DNA from: Pseudomonas sp. S06B 330
Lineage (GTDB): Bacteria; Pseudomonadota; Gammaproteobacteria; Pseudomonadales; Pseudomonadaceae
NCBI RefSeq assembly: GCF_002845275.2
Contig: NZ_CP088149.1
Span: 1,918,501 to 1,982,500, forward strand
DNA length: 64,000 nt
Reading direction: 5' to 3'
Made by a program: the position numbers and the translations under genes. Under the pieces are notes generated by a model. That model made no database searches. It was not told where the DNA came from and saw nothing but the letters and a program-made list of their open reading frames with translations. The number at the start of each line of letters is the position of its first letter. The first letter of the stretch is position 1. Of this stretch, positions 36,998-45,794 are shown piece by piece.

Positions 36998-38218
36998 TCA
37001 TCCTGCGAAATCCTTGTCGGTGTACAGTTTGGTGTTCTTCACCGCTTCGATATTTTTCGCGCCACCAAGCATCATGTTGATGGTCAGTTCCTTGTTCAGG
37101 TGTTCGATCACCGAGTTCACCCCTTCAGAACCGCCAAGGTGCAGGCCATAGAGGATCGGGCGGCCTACCGCGACGATGTCAGCGCCGCTGGCCAGGGCCT
37201 TGAAGACATGCGAGCCACGGCGTACACCGCTATCGAAGATGATCGGCACACGCTTGTTCACGGCCTTGGCGATGCTAGGCAGTACGTCGAAGGACGAAGG
37301 GCCGCTGTCGAGTTGGCGACCACCATGGTTGGACACCCAGATCGCCGCAGCGCCAGCCTTGATCGCCATGTCGGCGTCTTCGGGAGACTGCACACCTTTG
37401 ACAATGACCGGCAGCCCCGACAGTTTTTTCACGTAAGCAATATCGGCCGGGGTGAATGCCTGCTTGGCCTGGGCATAGATTTCGCTGATGCCAGAACCCT
37501 TGCCGGTCTTGGATCCGTCGCTGTTTTGTTTGGCGAACAACTCCAGGTTGGCAAAGCCCAATGGAAACTGGAAGTTGTTACGAATGTCATCTTCGCGGTG
37601 GCCGCCCACTGGGGAATCCACCGTCAGGATGATTGCCTTGGCACCAAATTGCTTGGCTTTGTGCAACGTGAATTCGTTAAATTTCTCGTTCTTGCTCATA
37701 TAGAGCTGAAAGAAGAATGGATTGTTTTTAGAGGCGGTTGCTACTTCCTCAATGGTCTTGTTCCCATAAGTACTCAGCGAGAATATCGAACCGGCCTTGG
37801 CCATGCCCTTGGCGGTAGCAATTTCACCGTCCTTATGCGCCAACCCCTGGGCCGCCATCGGCGCCTGGATGATTGGCGTTTTCAGTTTAATGCCGAGCAA
37901 TTCGGTGGACAGGTCGATTTCCGTACGCTCGATACCCTGCATGATACGCGGCATGATGTACTTCTTGTCGAAGTCCTGCGTATTGCTGCGCATATTGTTT
38001 TCATCTTCGGCGCCGCCGCGAATGTAACCAAAAGCGCCTTTGTCCATGCGGGCTTTGACGTCGGCTTCCAGGGCACCAAGGTTAACAATTTTGAGGGCTT
38101 TTTCAGCGTCGCTGGCCTGGTACGCCTGGGCATGAGCCGTATTGAGCAAAAGCAATGCCGTTAGCACGCTAGAGGCCAAACAGACTTTACTTCTTTGCAT
38201 GTTCTTCATTGGATACAT
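36998..38218 (-). CDS. Exported FMN-dependent alpha-hydroxy-acid (lactate) oxidase-like protein
   Basis: The roughly 406-residue protein belongs to the FMN-dependent alpha-hydroxy-acid dehydrogenase family and most resembles L-lactate oxidases. Catalytic residues are in place: FGYIRGGAEDE, IILTVDSPVGGHREDD, the lysine in PVIVKGVQSPEDADMAIKAGA, and the histidine/arginine of WVSNHGGRQLDSGP. FMN-phosphate binding is seen in FDSGVRRGSHVFKALASGADIVAVGRP. A Sec-type signal peptide precedes the domain (MQRSKVCLASSVLTALLLLNTAHAQA). Export is unusual for this family. ATG 38218 has GATGGG upstream; ATG 38209 is an alternative. It is divergent from a LysR regulator. Likely products are pyruvate and hydrogen peroxide, but an electron acceptor other than oxygen is possible. 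Confidence 0.85.
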   Translation of the reverse strand: MYPMKNMQRSKVCLASSVLTALLLLNTAHAQAYQASDAEKALKIVNLGALEADVKARMDKGAFGYIRGGAEDENNMRSNTQDFDKKYIMPRIMQGIERTEIDLSTELLGIKLKTPIIQAPMAAQGLAHKDGEIATAKGMAKAGSIFSLSTYGNKTIEEVATASKNNPFFFQLYMSKNEKFNEFTLHKAKQFGAKAIILTVDSPVGGHREDDIRNNFQFPLGFANLELFAKQNSDGSKTGKGSGISEIYAQAKQAFTPADIAYVKKLSGLPVIVKGVQSPEDADMAIKAGAAAIWVSNHGGRQLDSGPSSFDVLPSIAKAVNKRVPIIFDSGVRRGSHVFKALASGADIVAVGRPILYGLHLGGSEGVNSVIEHLNKELTINMMLGGAKNIEAVKNTKLYTDKDFAG

Positions 38219-38536
38219 CCCATCATTGCCAAAGGCGTATTTTGCATGTTGAGTAGCGCAGGCAGTGAGAGGATGACTGAGATGCAGTGTTCTATTTTTG
38301 ATACCAGCGCCGTTTTTGTGTTTGAGTGAGGCCAATAAATCAAGCCTGAAGTGATGATCTGTATCAAGTTAATTGTGCTGGATGCCCTTTATATTGAACT
38401 TAAAGGAATGAATAACTTTCACCCTTTACTGAAAAAGTTTCGATGTGAAAGTTTATAAAACAATAAGGAGTCGTTCGTGCGTCGAGTGTGCGCCGCTGCA
38501 GGTTGGCGAACACGCGGTAGTTGCCAGGTGTTACCC
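38219..38536. promoter_or_regulatory. Divergent AT-rich control region of the oxidase and LysR genes
   Basis: This 318-bp gap is much more AT-rich than its surroundings. It holds an FNR/ANR-like site at 38354–38367 and AAGGAG (38465–38470) exactly 6 nt before GTG 38477, a possible alternative LysR start. No further gene was seen. Confidence 0.6.
38354..38367 (-). promoter_or_regulatory. ANR/FNR-like box upstream of the oxidase gene
   Basis: On the minus strand the site reads TTGAT-ACAG-ATCAT, nine of ten conserved positions of TTGAT-N4-ATCAA. It is 136 bp upstream of the oxidase ATG. Function is untested. Confidence 0.5.
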
Positions 38537-39493
38537 ATGAAATCAACCGTTGTATCTGTTGCCCGCAAACTCAAACTCTATCAATTGGTGGTCTTTGACC
38601 AAGTACTGCGCAGCGGCTCGCTGGTGGGTGCCGCGCAGGCCTTGAACCTCACCCAGCCGGCAGTCACCAAGATCATTCAGGAACTCGAAGCCTTCCTCGG
38701 CGCGGCTTTGCTGGTACGCGGCAACCGTGGTGTGCACGCCACCGAGCTGGGCGGGGTGGTGGTGCGTAGGGCCCATGCGATGCTCACCGAGTTGCGTAGC
38801 CTGACCGATGAAGTCAATGCCTACCACAGCGGTACCACCGGCCAGGTGATGGTCGGCTCCTTGACGTCTTCTTCAGCCTTGCTCCTGCCGCATACCCTGC
38901 GCCTGCTCAAGGAACGCGCACCGGGGGTACTGGTAACGGTGCGCGTCGGTCATATGGATCAACTGTTTTCCAGTCTGCTGGCGGGCGAGCTGGACATCAT
39001 TGTCGGACGTATTCCGGATGAATGGCGCTGGCATGAATACGAGCCGCGGTTAAAGGTCGATGTCCTGTGTGACGAAGGATTGTGCATTGTCGCTGGCGCA
39101 GAGCATCCGATGCATGCAAGCGGTCGGCCGGTCAGTCTCGCCGATCTGCATTCGTTTCCGTGGATCCTGCCACCGCGCAGTGGTCTGTTACGCCGTACCG
39201 TTGACCGTTTATTCGAAGACCTGGACCTCGGCCCGCCGGTCAATGTCATCGAGTCGATTTCGGCATTGACCAACTATGAGTTGATGCAAGACCAGCAAAC
39301 CATCGGTTTCTTTCCCCTGCAAACCACCCAGCAACTGGCTCACGGCGGCAAGCTCAAGGCTTTCGATCTGGGCAAGCCGCTGAGTTTCGGGCGCATTGGC
39401 TGTTTCTATGCGGCCAATCGTACCCTCGACCCGGCGACCCGATTGTTCCGCGAGTGCCTGGCAATGGCCAATCACCCCAGCGATACCCAATAA
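38537..39493 (+). CDS. LysR-family transcriptional regulator
   Basis: The 318-residue regulator has an N-terminal winged helix ([54 protein letters not shown]). A periplasmic-binding-protein-like effector domain follows ([59 protein letters not shown]). The sequence pattern is of the GbpR/sugar- or acid-responsive LysR group. It is divergent from the exported lactate oxidase-like gene, which is the most likely target. ATG 38537 gives the family-type start [19 protein letters not shown] 38477 with a strong AAGGAG would add 20 residues and is an open alternative. Confidence 0.88.
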   Translation: MKSTVVSVARKLKLYQLVVFDQVLRSGSLVGAAQALNLTQPAVTKIIQELEAFLGAALLVRGNRGVHATELGGVVVRRAHAMLTELRSLTDEVNAYHSGTTGQVMVGSLTSSSALLLPHTLRLLKERAPGVLVTVRVGHMDQLFSSLLAGELDIIVGRIPDEWRWHEYEPRLKVDVLCDEGLCIVAGAEHPMHASGRPVSLADLHSFPWILPPRSGLLRRTVDRLFEDLDLGPPVNVIESISALTNYELMQDQQTIGFFPLQTTQQLAHGGKLKAFDLGKPLSFGRIGCFYAANRTLDPATRLFRECLAMANHPSDTQ

Positions 39494-39614
39494 CCCAGCT
39501 ATTCCATCTCGCTATAGCAGCGGCGCCTCAATTGATGGGGTATGGCCAATCGCCATACATACAATGAGGGTAATTACACCTGTATTGATCCCCAGCATAA
39601 ACGGATACCAGAGC

Positions 39615-41180
39615 ATGAGAAGCAATCTGCCGGTCACCCAGCAGGAAGTCATTTTCCAGAACGAGCAGCGGCTGATTTCCGCCACTGACCTGCACGGCAA
39701 CCTGACCTACTGCAACGATGAACTGGTAGCCATCAGCGGTTTCAGTCGCGAAGAGTTGATCGGCAGCCCGCACAATATCGTCCGTCACCCGGATATGCCG
39801 GAGGCGGTCTTCGCTCATATGTGGTCCTACTTGAAGGACGGCAAAAGCTGGATGGGCATCGTCAAAAACCGCTGTCAAAACGGTGATCACTATTGGGTCA
39901 GTGCCTATGTCACGCCGATTCTAGAAGGTGCCACAGTGGTGGGCTACGAATCGGTTCGAGTCAAACCACAACGGGCCGATATTGAGCGCGCATCTGCGAT
40001 GTATGAACGTATGCGTGCGGGTAAGCGCAGTTGGGGCCTCAAGCGTCTGTCCAAGGTCGCGCTCGAGCATGGTTTAGCGCCGCTTGCCCTGGGCGTGCCG
40101 GGCCTGGCAGCGGTGATGTTCCTTGATGCTTGGCCGGCGATTGCCGTGGTGGCCTGCGGGTTTGTCGGCATGCAGATAGCCGCTCAATGGCGTCTGCAGC
40201 ATAAGTTTGTGGAGGCCAAGCGTGCGGCACCAGAGAGTTTCGACAGCGAGTTGATCGCCCGCACCTATACCGACGAGCAGGGCGCCGTGGCGCAGTTGAT
40301 GATGGCGCTGATCAGCGAGCAGGCCAAAGTCCGCACGGCGTTAAGCCGCTCTGGCGATTACGCCAACCAAACCGAAATCATGGCTACCCAGAGCGGCAAA
40401 CTGGCGCAGGAGTCCGAACTTTCACTGCAACGTCAGCGTGACGAGACGGATATGGCCGCCACGGCCATGACCCAGATGGCCTCGTCGATTTCCGAGGTGT
40501 CGACCCATATTCACGATACCGCCCGCGAAGCCGAGGGTGTCAACCAGCTGACTCAGGTAGGGTCAGAGGAAGTGGGCAAAACCCGCTTGGTGATTGAAAA
40601 GTTGCAGGACACCGTGAACCAGATCAGCCAATCGGTAGAAAACTTTGCCGATGAAACCCAGTCGATTCAGATCGCTTCGAACATGATTCGGCAGATAGCC
40701 GACCAGACTAACCTGCTGGCGCTCAATGCTGCCATCGAAGCGGCCAGGGCCGGGGAGCAGGGTCGTGGTTTTGCCGTGGTCGCCGATGAAGTGCGGGCAC
40801 TGGCGTTCAAGACCCAGGAGTCGACCGAAACCATCCAGAGCATTATTCAAACGCTGCATGGTGCGGCCAACCAGGCGGTGGAGGTTGCCCGTCAAGGCAG
40901 TGACGAGGCCCACATCGGCGTCGAGCAGGTGATCGCTACGCAAGACGCCCTCGAGGGAATTGGCGTGGCGGTGGAGCGGATCCATCAAATGACCGAGCAA
41001 ATGGCCGCCGCCTCCGAGCAACAGGCGCATGTCGCCGAGGATATCAGCCGGCAAATCACCACCATTGCCCAAGTCTCGGAACAGAACGTCGACATTGCGG
41101 CCAGCTCTGCCACGCTGGGTCGCGACTTGGAGCATACCGCGCACGAGATGTACGCGCTGGTGGATAGGTTCAACCGTTAG
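39615..41180 (+). CDS. aer: Aer-type PAS chemoreceptor (energy taxis), first copy
   Basis: The 521-residue receptor begins with a PAS domain ([52 protein letters not shown]) that in Aer proteins holds FAD and reads redox state. A hairpin of two short membrane helices ([35 protein letters not shown]) follows at about residues 155–195. The methyl-accepting domain then contains the CheA/CheW contact hairpin ([37 protein letters not shown]). There is no periplasmic ligand domain. It is followed after 9 bp by a PAS-GGDEF-EAL gene. A second receptor of identical length lies at 56.9 kb. In P. putida, such Aer proteins mediate aerotaxis and energy taxis. Confidence 0.92.
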   Translation: MRSNLPVTQQEVIFQNEQRLISATDLHGNLTYCNDELVAISGFSREELIGSPHNIVRHPDMPEAVFAHMWSYLKDGKSWMGIVKNRCQNGDHYWVSAYVTPILEGATVVGYESVRVKPQRADIERASAMYERMRAGKRSWGLKRLSKVALEHGLAPLALGVPGLAAVMFLDAWPAIAVVACGFVGMQIAAQWRLQHKFVEAKRAAPESFDSELIARTYTDEQGAVAQLMMALISEQAKVRTALSRSGDYANQTEIMATQSGKLAQESELSLQRQRDETDMAATAMTQMASSISEVSTHIHDTAREAEGVNQLTQVGSEEVGKTRLVIEKLQDTVNQISQSVENFADETQSIQIASNMIRQIADQTNLLALNAAIEAARAGEQGRGFAVVADEVRALAFKTQESTETIQSIIQTLHGAANQAVEVARQGSDEAHIGVEQVIATQDALEGIGVAVERIHQMTEQMAAASEQQAHVAEDISRQITTIAQVSEQNVDIAASSATLGRDLEHTAHEMYALVDRFNR

Positions 41181-41189
41181 GTCGCAACC

Positions 41190-42932
41190 ATGACCCGAGA
41201 GGATTTTGACAAGCTCGCGGCCAACGCCGAGCCCGAGCTGACGAGTATTCCTTACGCGATTTTCGAGGCCGCCGCTGATGCCATTGTCATTACTGATGAG
41301 TGGGGGCAGGTCCAGGCCATTAATGCAGCGGCGCAAAAGCTGTTCGGGTATGGTTTTGCCGAGTTGGCTGGGGCGAACATTTCGCGCCTAATGCCCGAAG
41401 CCTACGCGGCCCGTCATGACCAGTGCCTGGCGTCCTACCGTGCTGGCGTCGGGCGCAAGCTCAATGGCATGGTTCGCGAGTTGCAGGGTAAGCGCAAGGA
41501 CGCTTCGTTGTTCGACCTGCACGTCAGCGTCGGTGAATTGCTGCTGGGGGGGCGGCAATTGCTGATTGGCGTGTGCTATGACATCAGCGAACAGTTGCAA
41601 TTGCGCCAGCGCCTTAATCACCTGGCCAGTCATGACACCTTGACCAACTGCATGAATCGCCGGACCTTGCATGCTCGCCTGCAGGAGCACGTTGCCCTGG
41701 CCGCTGCGCAGGCACAGCAATTGGCGCTGGTGTTCATCGACCTGGACGGCTTGAAGGTCATCAACGATAACCACGGTCATTACATGGGTGACCAGGTGTT
41801 GGTAGCGATTGCCGAGCGCTTTCGCCAGCAACTGTGCAGCGAGGATCTGCTGGCCAGAGTTGGTGGCGACGAGTTTGTCGTGGTGGCTCGGCAAATTGCT
41901 GCCGAGCAGACGGGCATCGACCTGGCCACACGGCTGTTCGAGTGCCTGCAAGCGCCGCTGTCGATTGACGGTATAAGCCTGAACGTGCGCGCCAGCCTTG
42001 GCGTCAGCACCTGCGCCAACTGCACCGAATGTGATTCGCCCGCACCGGACCAACTGATCATCGATGCTGACTTCGCGATGTACCAGGCAAAGAAAGCCGG
42101 TGGTAATCGCATCGCCTGCTTCAATCCGGTGATGCGCATCGCCCAGCAGCGTGAACAGCAACGTCTTGAGCGTTTGCGTCTGGCCATCAGCAGGGAGCAG
42201 TTGCAGCTGTATTACCAGCCTCAGTTCGAACTGAACGCGCCGCAGCGAATCACCGGCCTGGAAGCCTTGTTGCGCTGGCACGATGGGCCGTATGGGCAGG
42301 TCTCACCGGAGGTGTTTATCCCCTTGGCCGAGCAGAACGGCTTGATGTCGGCGCTCAACACCTGGGTGGTGACACGCGCCTGCGCAGACAACCGTGCGTT
42401 GATTGAGGCCGGTCTGCTGGATGTGCCTGTGGCGGTAAACATGAGTGGCTTTTCGTTTATGCAGGGAGACTTTGTCGATAAGCTCACGGCTATTGTTCGA
42501 GACAGTGGGTTGGCGGCCAATCGTCTGGAGATCGAAGTGACGGAAACCGCCGCGCTCAAGGATATCGAGCAGGCACGCCTGAACATCGCGCAGTTGCAAA
42601 GCCTGGGCATTCGGGTGTCGATCGACGATTTTGGTACCGGCTATTCATCACCCAGCACCTTGCGTGCGTTGCCATTCGACACACTCAAGATTGACCAGGT
42701 GTTCATTCGTGAAGTGCCCAACAGCGCGATTGACCAGGCCATCGTCAAAGGCTATCTGATGTTGGCTGACAGCTTGGGTATTCAAGTGATCGCCGAAGGC
42801 ATCGAGACGCGTGCCCAGCTCGACTATCTGCTCGCGCAGGGCTGTACGGTCGGTCAGGGCTATTGGTACAGCCGTCCGTTACCCATGACTGAGCTGCAGC
42901 CGTTTATCCTGGCCCGTCGGGCTGAGGTGTGA
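41190..42932 (+). CDS. PAS-GGDEF-EAL c-di-GMP enzyme, first copy
   Basis: The 580-residue soluble protein has a PAS domain (IFEAAADAIVITDEWGQVQAINAAAQKLFGYGFAELAG), a GGDEF domain with an intact ARVGGDEFVVVA, and an EAL domain with all expected catalytic residues. EAL motifs: LEALLRWHD, VAVNMSGFSF, LEIEVTETAAL, SIDDFGTGYSS, LKIDQVFI and VIAEGIET. Residues at the usual inhibitory site are CSED rather than RxxD, so product inhibition of any cyclase activity is unlikely. It is probably bifunctional or mainly a phosphodiesterase. It starts 9 bp after the Aer-type receptor, so a common transcript and a shared redox-to-motility role are likely. Confidence 0.9.
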   Translation: MTREDFDKLAANAEPELTSIPYAIFEAAADAIVITDEWGQVQAINAAAQKLFGYGFAELAGANISRLMPEAYAARHDQCLASYRAGVGRKLNGMVRELQGKRKDASLFDLHVSVGELLLGGRQLLIGVCYDISEQLQLRQRLNHLASHDTLTNCMNRRTLHARLQEHVALAAAQAQQLALVFIDLDGLKVINDNHGHYMGDQVLVAIAERFRQQLCSEDLLARVGGDEFVVVARQIAAEQTGIDLATRLFECLQAPLSIDGISLNVRASLGVSTCANCTECDSPAPDQLIIDADFAMYQAKKAGGNRIACFNPVMRIAQQREQQRLERLRLAISREQLQLYYQPQFELNAPQRITGLEALLRWHDGPYGQVSPEVFIPLAEQNGLMSALNTWVVTRACADNRALIEAGLLDVPVAVNMSGFSFMQGDFVDKLTAIVRDSGLAANRLEIEVTETAALKDIEQARLNIAQLQSLGIRVSIDDFGTGYSSPSTLRALPFDTLKIDQVFIREVPNSAIDQAIVKGYLMLADSLGIQVIAEGIETRAQLDYLLAQGCTVGQGYWYSRPLPMTELQPFILARRAEV

Positions 42933-43096
42933 TGCGGTCGCGGGGCAAGAATGAACTTTCCCAGTTAAGACGCTCAGCGTCGTGAAGGATTTCTCTGATT
43001 TTCCCTGATGCCCGTTCAGCCTTGCGGCTTTCGGCTAGGATATTGCGCTCGAATGCCGTGCCGTTGTACGCATCCAGGAAAGGAGAACCAAGGCTG

Positions 43097-44077
43097 ATGT
43101 GGGGATATGTCGCGCTCTATGTGTTGTTCGCAGCGGGCGTCTATTGTGTGGATCGTTTTACCCATCGTTCATTGTTTGTCAGGACCCAGAACCGGCACTT
43201 TCGCTGGAAGCTGAATTTCAGCGTGAGGGATTGGCGGCTCGACGAGTATCTGGCGGCAATTATTCTGACCTGTGCGGTGATCTTGCAGCTCATGCTGATG
43301 CTGTATTGGGCAGGCAATTCGCCCGATAAAACCTTGGCGAGGTGGCTGTTTGCGCTCTTGAGCCTTGGCTCCATCGTACTTGTCGTTCGCCTGCTTCGAT
43401 TGGTAGAGCGTTATGCACGGCACAAAGGTTGGTTAACGGTGCTGGCTGCGCTGCTGACGGTAGCGGCGGGTCTGGTGGCCAGTGCAGAGACAGATGCTTT
43501 CATCCTCGCCCAGACCCGGCTCGAGCCAGGGCAATTCCCCGGGGCTCAGAAAACGCTGACATTCATCTATCTGGTTTACATCTGGTATTTGGCCACCAGC
43601 CTTCTGATGCCGCTGGTGATGTTCATCGGCGCACTGGTCTATGGGATGACCGCACCTGGGTTCAAGCAACAGGTACGGCGCAATCGGATCACTGCAATAT
43701 GCTGGAATCTTTACATCCCAGGTTCCGACTGGCACAGACGCCACTGGCTTCGGGCGTCTTGCGTCATCGGTGTGCTGTACACAGCGGTGATTCTTCTGGG
43801 TTTTTCAGATGTGGTGAATGCCAAGCTTCGCACCGTACTACACGAGTCCCTGGTGTATGCATCCTTTCATCTTGGCCCCGAGGATTGTGCCTTATCCGAT
43901 CAGCCGCCTGGTACACGGCTGGCTTTGCTGGCCAAAGGCGGGGTAGTGGTTGCTCAGCCTATGGCAGGCGGTTATCGCTATAGCGAGCAGGCCTGCTCGT
44001 TGCAGTCGGCCGCGCAGATGGAAACGGCGCGTCACCTGCGCATCAGAAACGCCAGGGCTCAGGATGCGTATTTTTGA
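43097..44077 (+). CDS. Orphan multi-pass membrane protein
   Basis: The 326-residue protein was not recognised. It has about six predicted membrane helices: WGYVALYVLFAAGVYCVDRF, EYLAAIILTCAVILQLMLMLYW, WLFALLSLGSIVLVVRLL, WLTVLAALLTVAAGLVAS, a long FIYLVYIWYLATSLLMPLVMFIGALVYGM, and ASCVIGVLYTAVILLGF. A C-terminal soluble tail of about 70 residues has two cysteines (EDCALSDQ and EQACSLQ) that could form a disulfide if periplasmic. ATG 43097 has AGGAGAACCAAGG upstream, a convincing ribosome site. It ends 5 bp from the convergent TSUP gene. Base composition is somewhat lower in GC than neighbours. No role can be given. Confidence 0.75.
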   Translation: MWGYVALYVLFAAGVYCVDRFTHRSLFVRTQNRHFRWKLNFSVRDWRLDEYLAAIILTCAVILQLMLMLYWAGNSPDKTLARWLFALLSLGSIVLVVRLLRLVERYARHKGWLTVLAALLTVAAGLVASAETDAFILAQTRLEPGQFPGAQKTLTFIYLVYIWYLATSLLMPLVMFIGALVYGMTAPGFKQQVRRNRITAICWNLYIPGSDWHRRHWLRASCVIGVLYTAVILLGFSDVVNAKLRTVLHESLVYASFHLGPEDCALSDQPPGTRLALLAKGGVVVAQPMAGGYRYSEQACSLQSAAQMETARHLRIRNARAQDAYF

Positions 44078-44082
44078 TGGTT

Positions 44083-44868
44083 TCAGAACGCCAGCTTGTA
44101 ACCGATCATCAGCAGCATGGCCGCCAGACATGGGCGCAGGACACTGTCGGAAATGCGTCCGGTCAGGTGGCTACCCAGGTAGATCCCCGGCAGTGAGCCC
44201 AGCAGCAGGTAACCCAGCAGCGACCAGTCCATGTTGCCCATGCTCGCATGACCAAGACCAGCAACGAGGGTCAGCGGCACGGCGTGAGCGATCTCGGTAC
44301 CGACCAGGCGGCGGGTAACCAGATAGGGATAGAGCAGAAACAGCGCCACCGTGCCCAGGGCGCCGGCACCGATGGACGTCAGCGAGACCATGACCCCTAG
44401 CACGATGCCGGTGATCACGGTCAGCACATTGAGTGCACTACCGCTCAAGTGATAGCGGTCGCCCGCGTGTTTGCTGGCGAAGGCTTGTAGTTTGCTTTTG
44501 AACAGGATGGCGAGGGCAGTGAGTATCAACACCACGGCCAGGCCTTGCTTGATCACGGCGTTGGCGGCTTGGGTGTCGGCATCCAGCGAGCTGAGAAACC
44601 ACAGGGTCAGGGCAGCGGCAGGGACGCTGCCCAGAGTCAGCCAGCCGGTGATTTTCCAGTCGATGTTTTTGTTCTTGCCGTGAACCCAGACACCACTGGC
44701 TTTGGTAATGGCAGCGTACAGCAGGTCAGTGCCCACCGCGGTCGCCGGGCTGATGCCGAACCACAGCAGGATGGGGGTCATCAATGAACCGCCGCCCACG
44801 CCGGTCATGCCGACGATGAAACCTACGACCAGGCCTGCAATGGTGAAGCCGAAAGAACCTACATCCAT
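44083..44868 (-). CDS. TSUP family (TauE/SafE) membrane transporter
   Basis: The 261-residue protein has about eight membrane helices and the duplicated TSUP signature. In the first half it reads GLVVGFIVGMTGVGGGSLMTPILLWFGISPATAVGTDLLYAAITK, and in the second half LGVMVSLTSIGAGALGTVALFLLYPYL...LVGTEIAHAVPLTLVAG. TSUP members move sulfite, sulfoacetate, taurine or similar organosulfur anions, usually outward. No sulfur genes adjoin it, so the substrate is undecided. It converges with the orphan membrane protein and is followed upstream by a single REP element. Confidence 0.9.
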   Translation of the reverse strand: MDVGSFGFTIAGLVVGFIVGMTGVGGGSLMTPILLWFGISPATAVGTDLLYAAITKASGVWVHGKNKNIDWKITGWLTLGSVPAAALTLWFLSSLDADTQAANAVIKQGLAVVLILTALAILFKSKLQAFASKHAGDRYHLSGSALNVLTVITGIVLGVMVSLTSIGAGALGTVALFLLYPYLVTRRLVGTEIAHAVPLTLVAGLGHASMGNMDWSLLGYLLLGSLPGIYLGSHLTGRISDSVLRPCLAAMLLMIGYKLAF

Positions 44869-44973
44869 AAATTACCTAAACGTCCAACGTGCCCGTGATC
44901 GGATGGCCGTCAGCATAAAGGTGTTTTTTATAGCCAAATAGACTAGTTCGTTATTAGGTTATAACCGTGGTTC

Positions 44974-45018
44974 GTAGCCGCTGCCGCCAGGCTGCGATCG
45001 GCTGCGCAGCAGCCGCCA
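44974..45018. repeat. Single REP element of the 27-bp type
   Basis: Positions 44974–45000 repeat exactly the 27-mer found at 9311–9337, followed by the hairpin GGCTGCGCAGCAGCC. Only one orientation is present here, unlike the paired copies at 9.3 and 34.5 kb. Confidence 0.88.
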
Positions 45019-45047
45019 TCCCACCACACTGATGAACCCGAAGGGTG

Positions 45048-45668
45048 TCACCGATCAGTCATCACCACCATCACGTGGGCAGCGCCGCCATCTTCACTTT
45101 CTGACAGGTAGATGTGGCCGACATTGCTGTTGAAATAAGCCGTCTCCTGCGAGCCAATACTCACCGTCTCACCGGTCTCGAATTCAATCCGCACCCGGCC
45201 ACTGAGCACCAAGGCAAATTCCTGCCCCGGATGACGAATGAAGTCATCGAACTGCTGACGCTCGCGCGCAATGATCCGCGCATACATCGGCGTCATCAGG
45301 CGCTCGGGAAACTCCCCGGCAATCGGGTGATAGTCATAGGTCCCTGTGCTGTAGCCTGGCGCGGAGGGCAGCGAATTGACCACGACCGTGGTGGGCGCCG
45401 GCGCATCGCCAACCCCGGAAGAACGAAACAACTGAGCGATATCGACATTCAGCGCGCGCGCTGCCGCCGCCAGTTTCTCGTAGCTCACCGATACCTGTGC
45501 CAGTTCCATTTTCGACAAGGTCGAGACCGGTACCCCGGAGCGTTCTGACAACTGCTTTAGGGTCAGTTGCTGACGCTTGCGTACGGTGCGCAGGCGCGCG
45601 CCGACTTCGATGCGATCGATCAGGGGCAGCGCGTCAGGGGGGGCGACAACAGGGGAGCGGTCACTCAT
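45048..45668 (-). CDS. XRE-cupin transcriptional regulator
   Basis: The 206-residue regulator has an N-terminal XRE helix-turn-helix (GARLRTVRKRQQLTLKQLSERSGVPVSTLSKMELAQVSVSYEKLAAAARAL). A C-terminal cupin follows (FIRHPGQEFALVLSGRVRIEFETGETVSIGSQETAYFNSNVGHIYLS). The histidine/glutamate metal set of cupins is partly visible as HPGQEF and GHIY. Such regulators commonly respond to small amino or amine compounds and regulate the neighbouring catabolic genes. ATG 45668 was chosen over a TTG one codon earlier. It is divergent from the FAD oxidase–RidA–YkvI operon with 126 bp between. Confidence 0.9.
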   Translation of the reverse strand: MSDRSPVVAPPDALPLIDRIEVGARLRTVRKRQQLTLKQLSERSGVPVSTLSKMELAQVSVSYEKLAAAARALNVDIAQLFRSSGVGDAPAPTTVVVNSLPSAPGYSTGTYDYHPIAGEFPERLMTPMYARIIARERQQFDDFIRHPGQEFALVLSGRVRIEFETGETVSIGSQETAYFNSNVGHIYLSESEDGGAAHVMVVMTDR

Positions 45669-45723
45669 CAACGATCTCGGTCAGGCATCACGGGTACGCA
45701 TCTTACCGTGGCCGCTTGCGTAT

Positions 45724-45777
45724 TTCTAAATTCTCATATATTAGAATTCTCATAAGTGATAATTCACAATTCTCCAT
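45724..45777. promoter_or_regulatory. AT-rich operator region with repeats, XRE-cupin/FAD oxidase
   Basis: AATTCTCATA is repeated at 45729–45738 and 45745–45754, 16 bp apart, with an imperfect third copy at 45768–45777. TTCTAA (45724) and TTAGAA (45741) form an inverted pair. The segment is strikingly AT-rich and is the likely binding region of the XRE-cupin regulator. Confidence 0.65.
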
Positions 45778-45794
45778 CAACCATTGGCAAGGTT

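Noticed and set aside
39500..39614. Sigma-28 promoter before the first Aer-type gene
   Set aside because: TCAA and GCCAATCG are only 13 bp apart and the -10 deviates, so the match is too weak to report.
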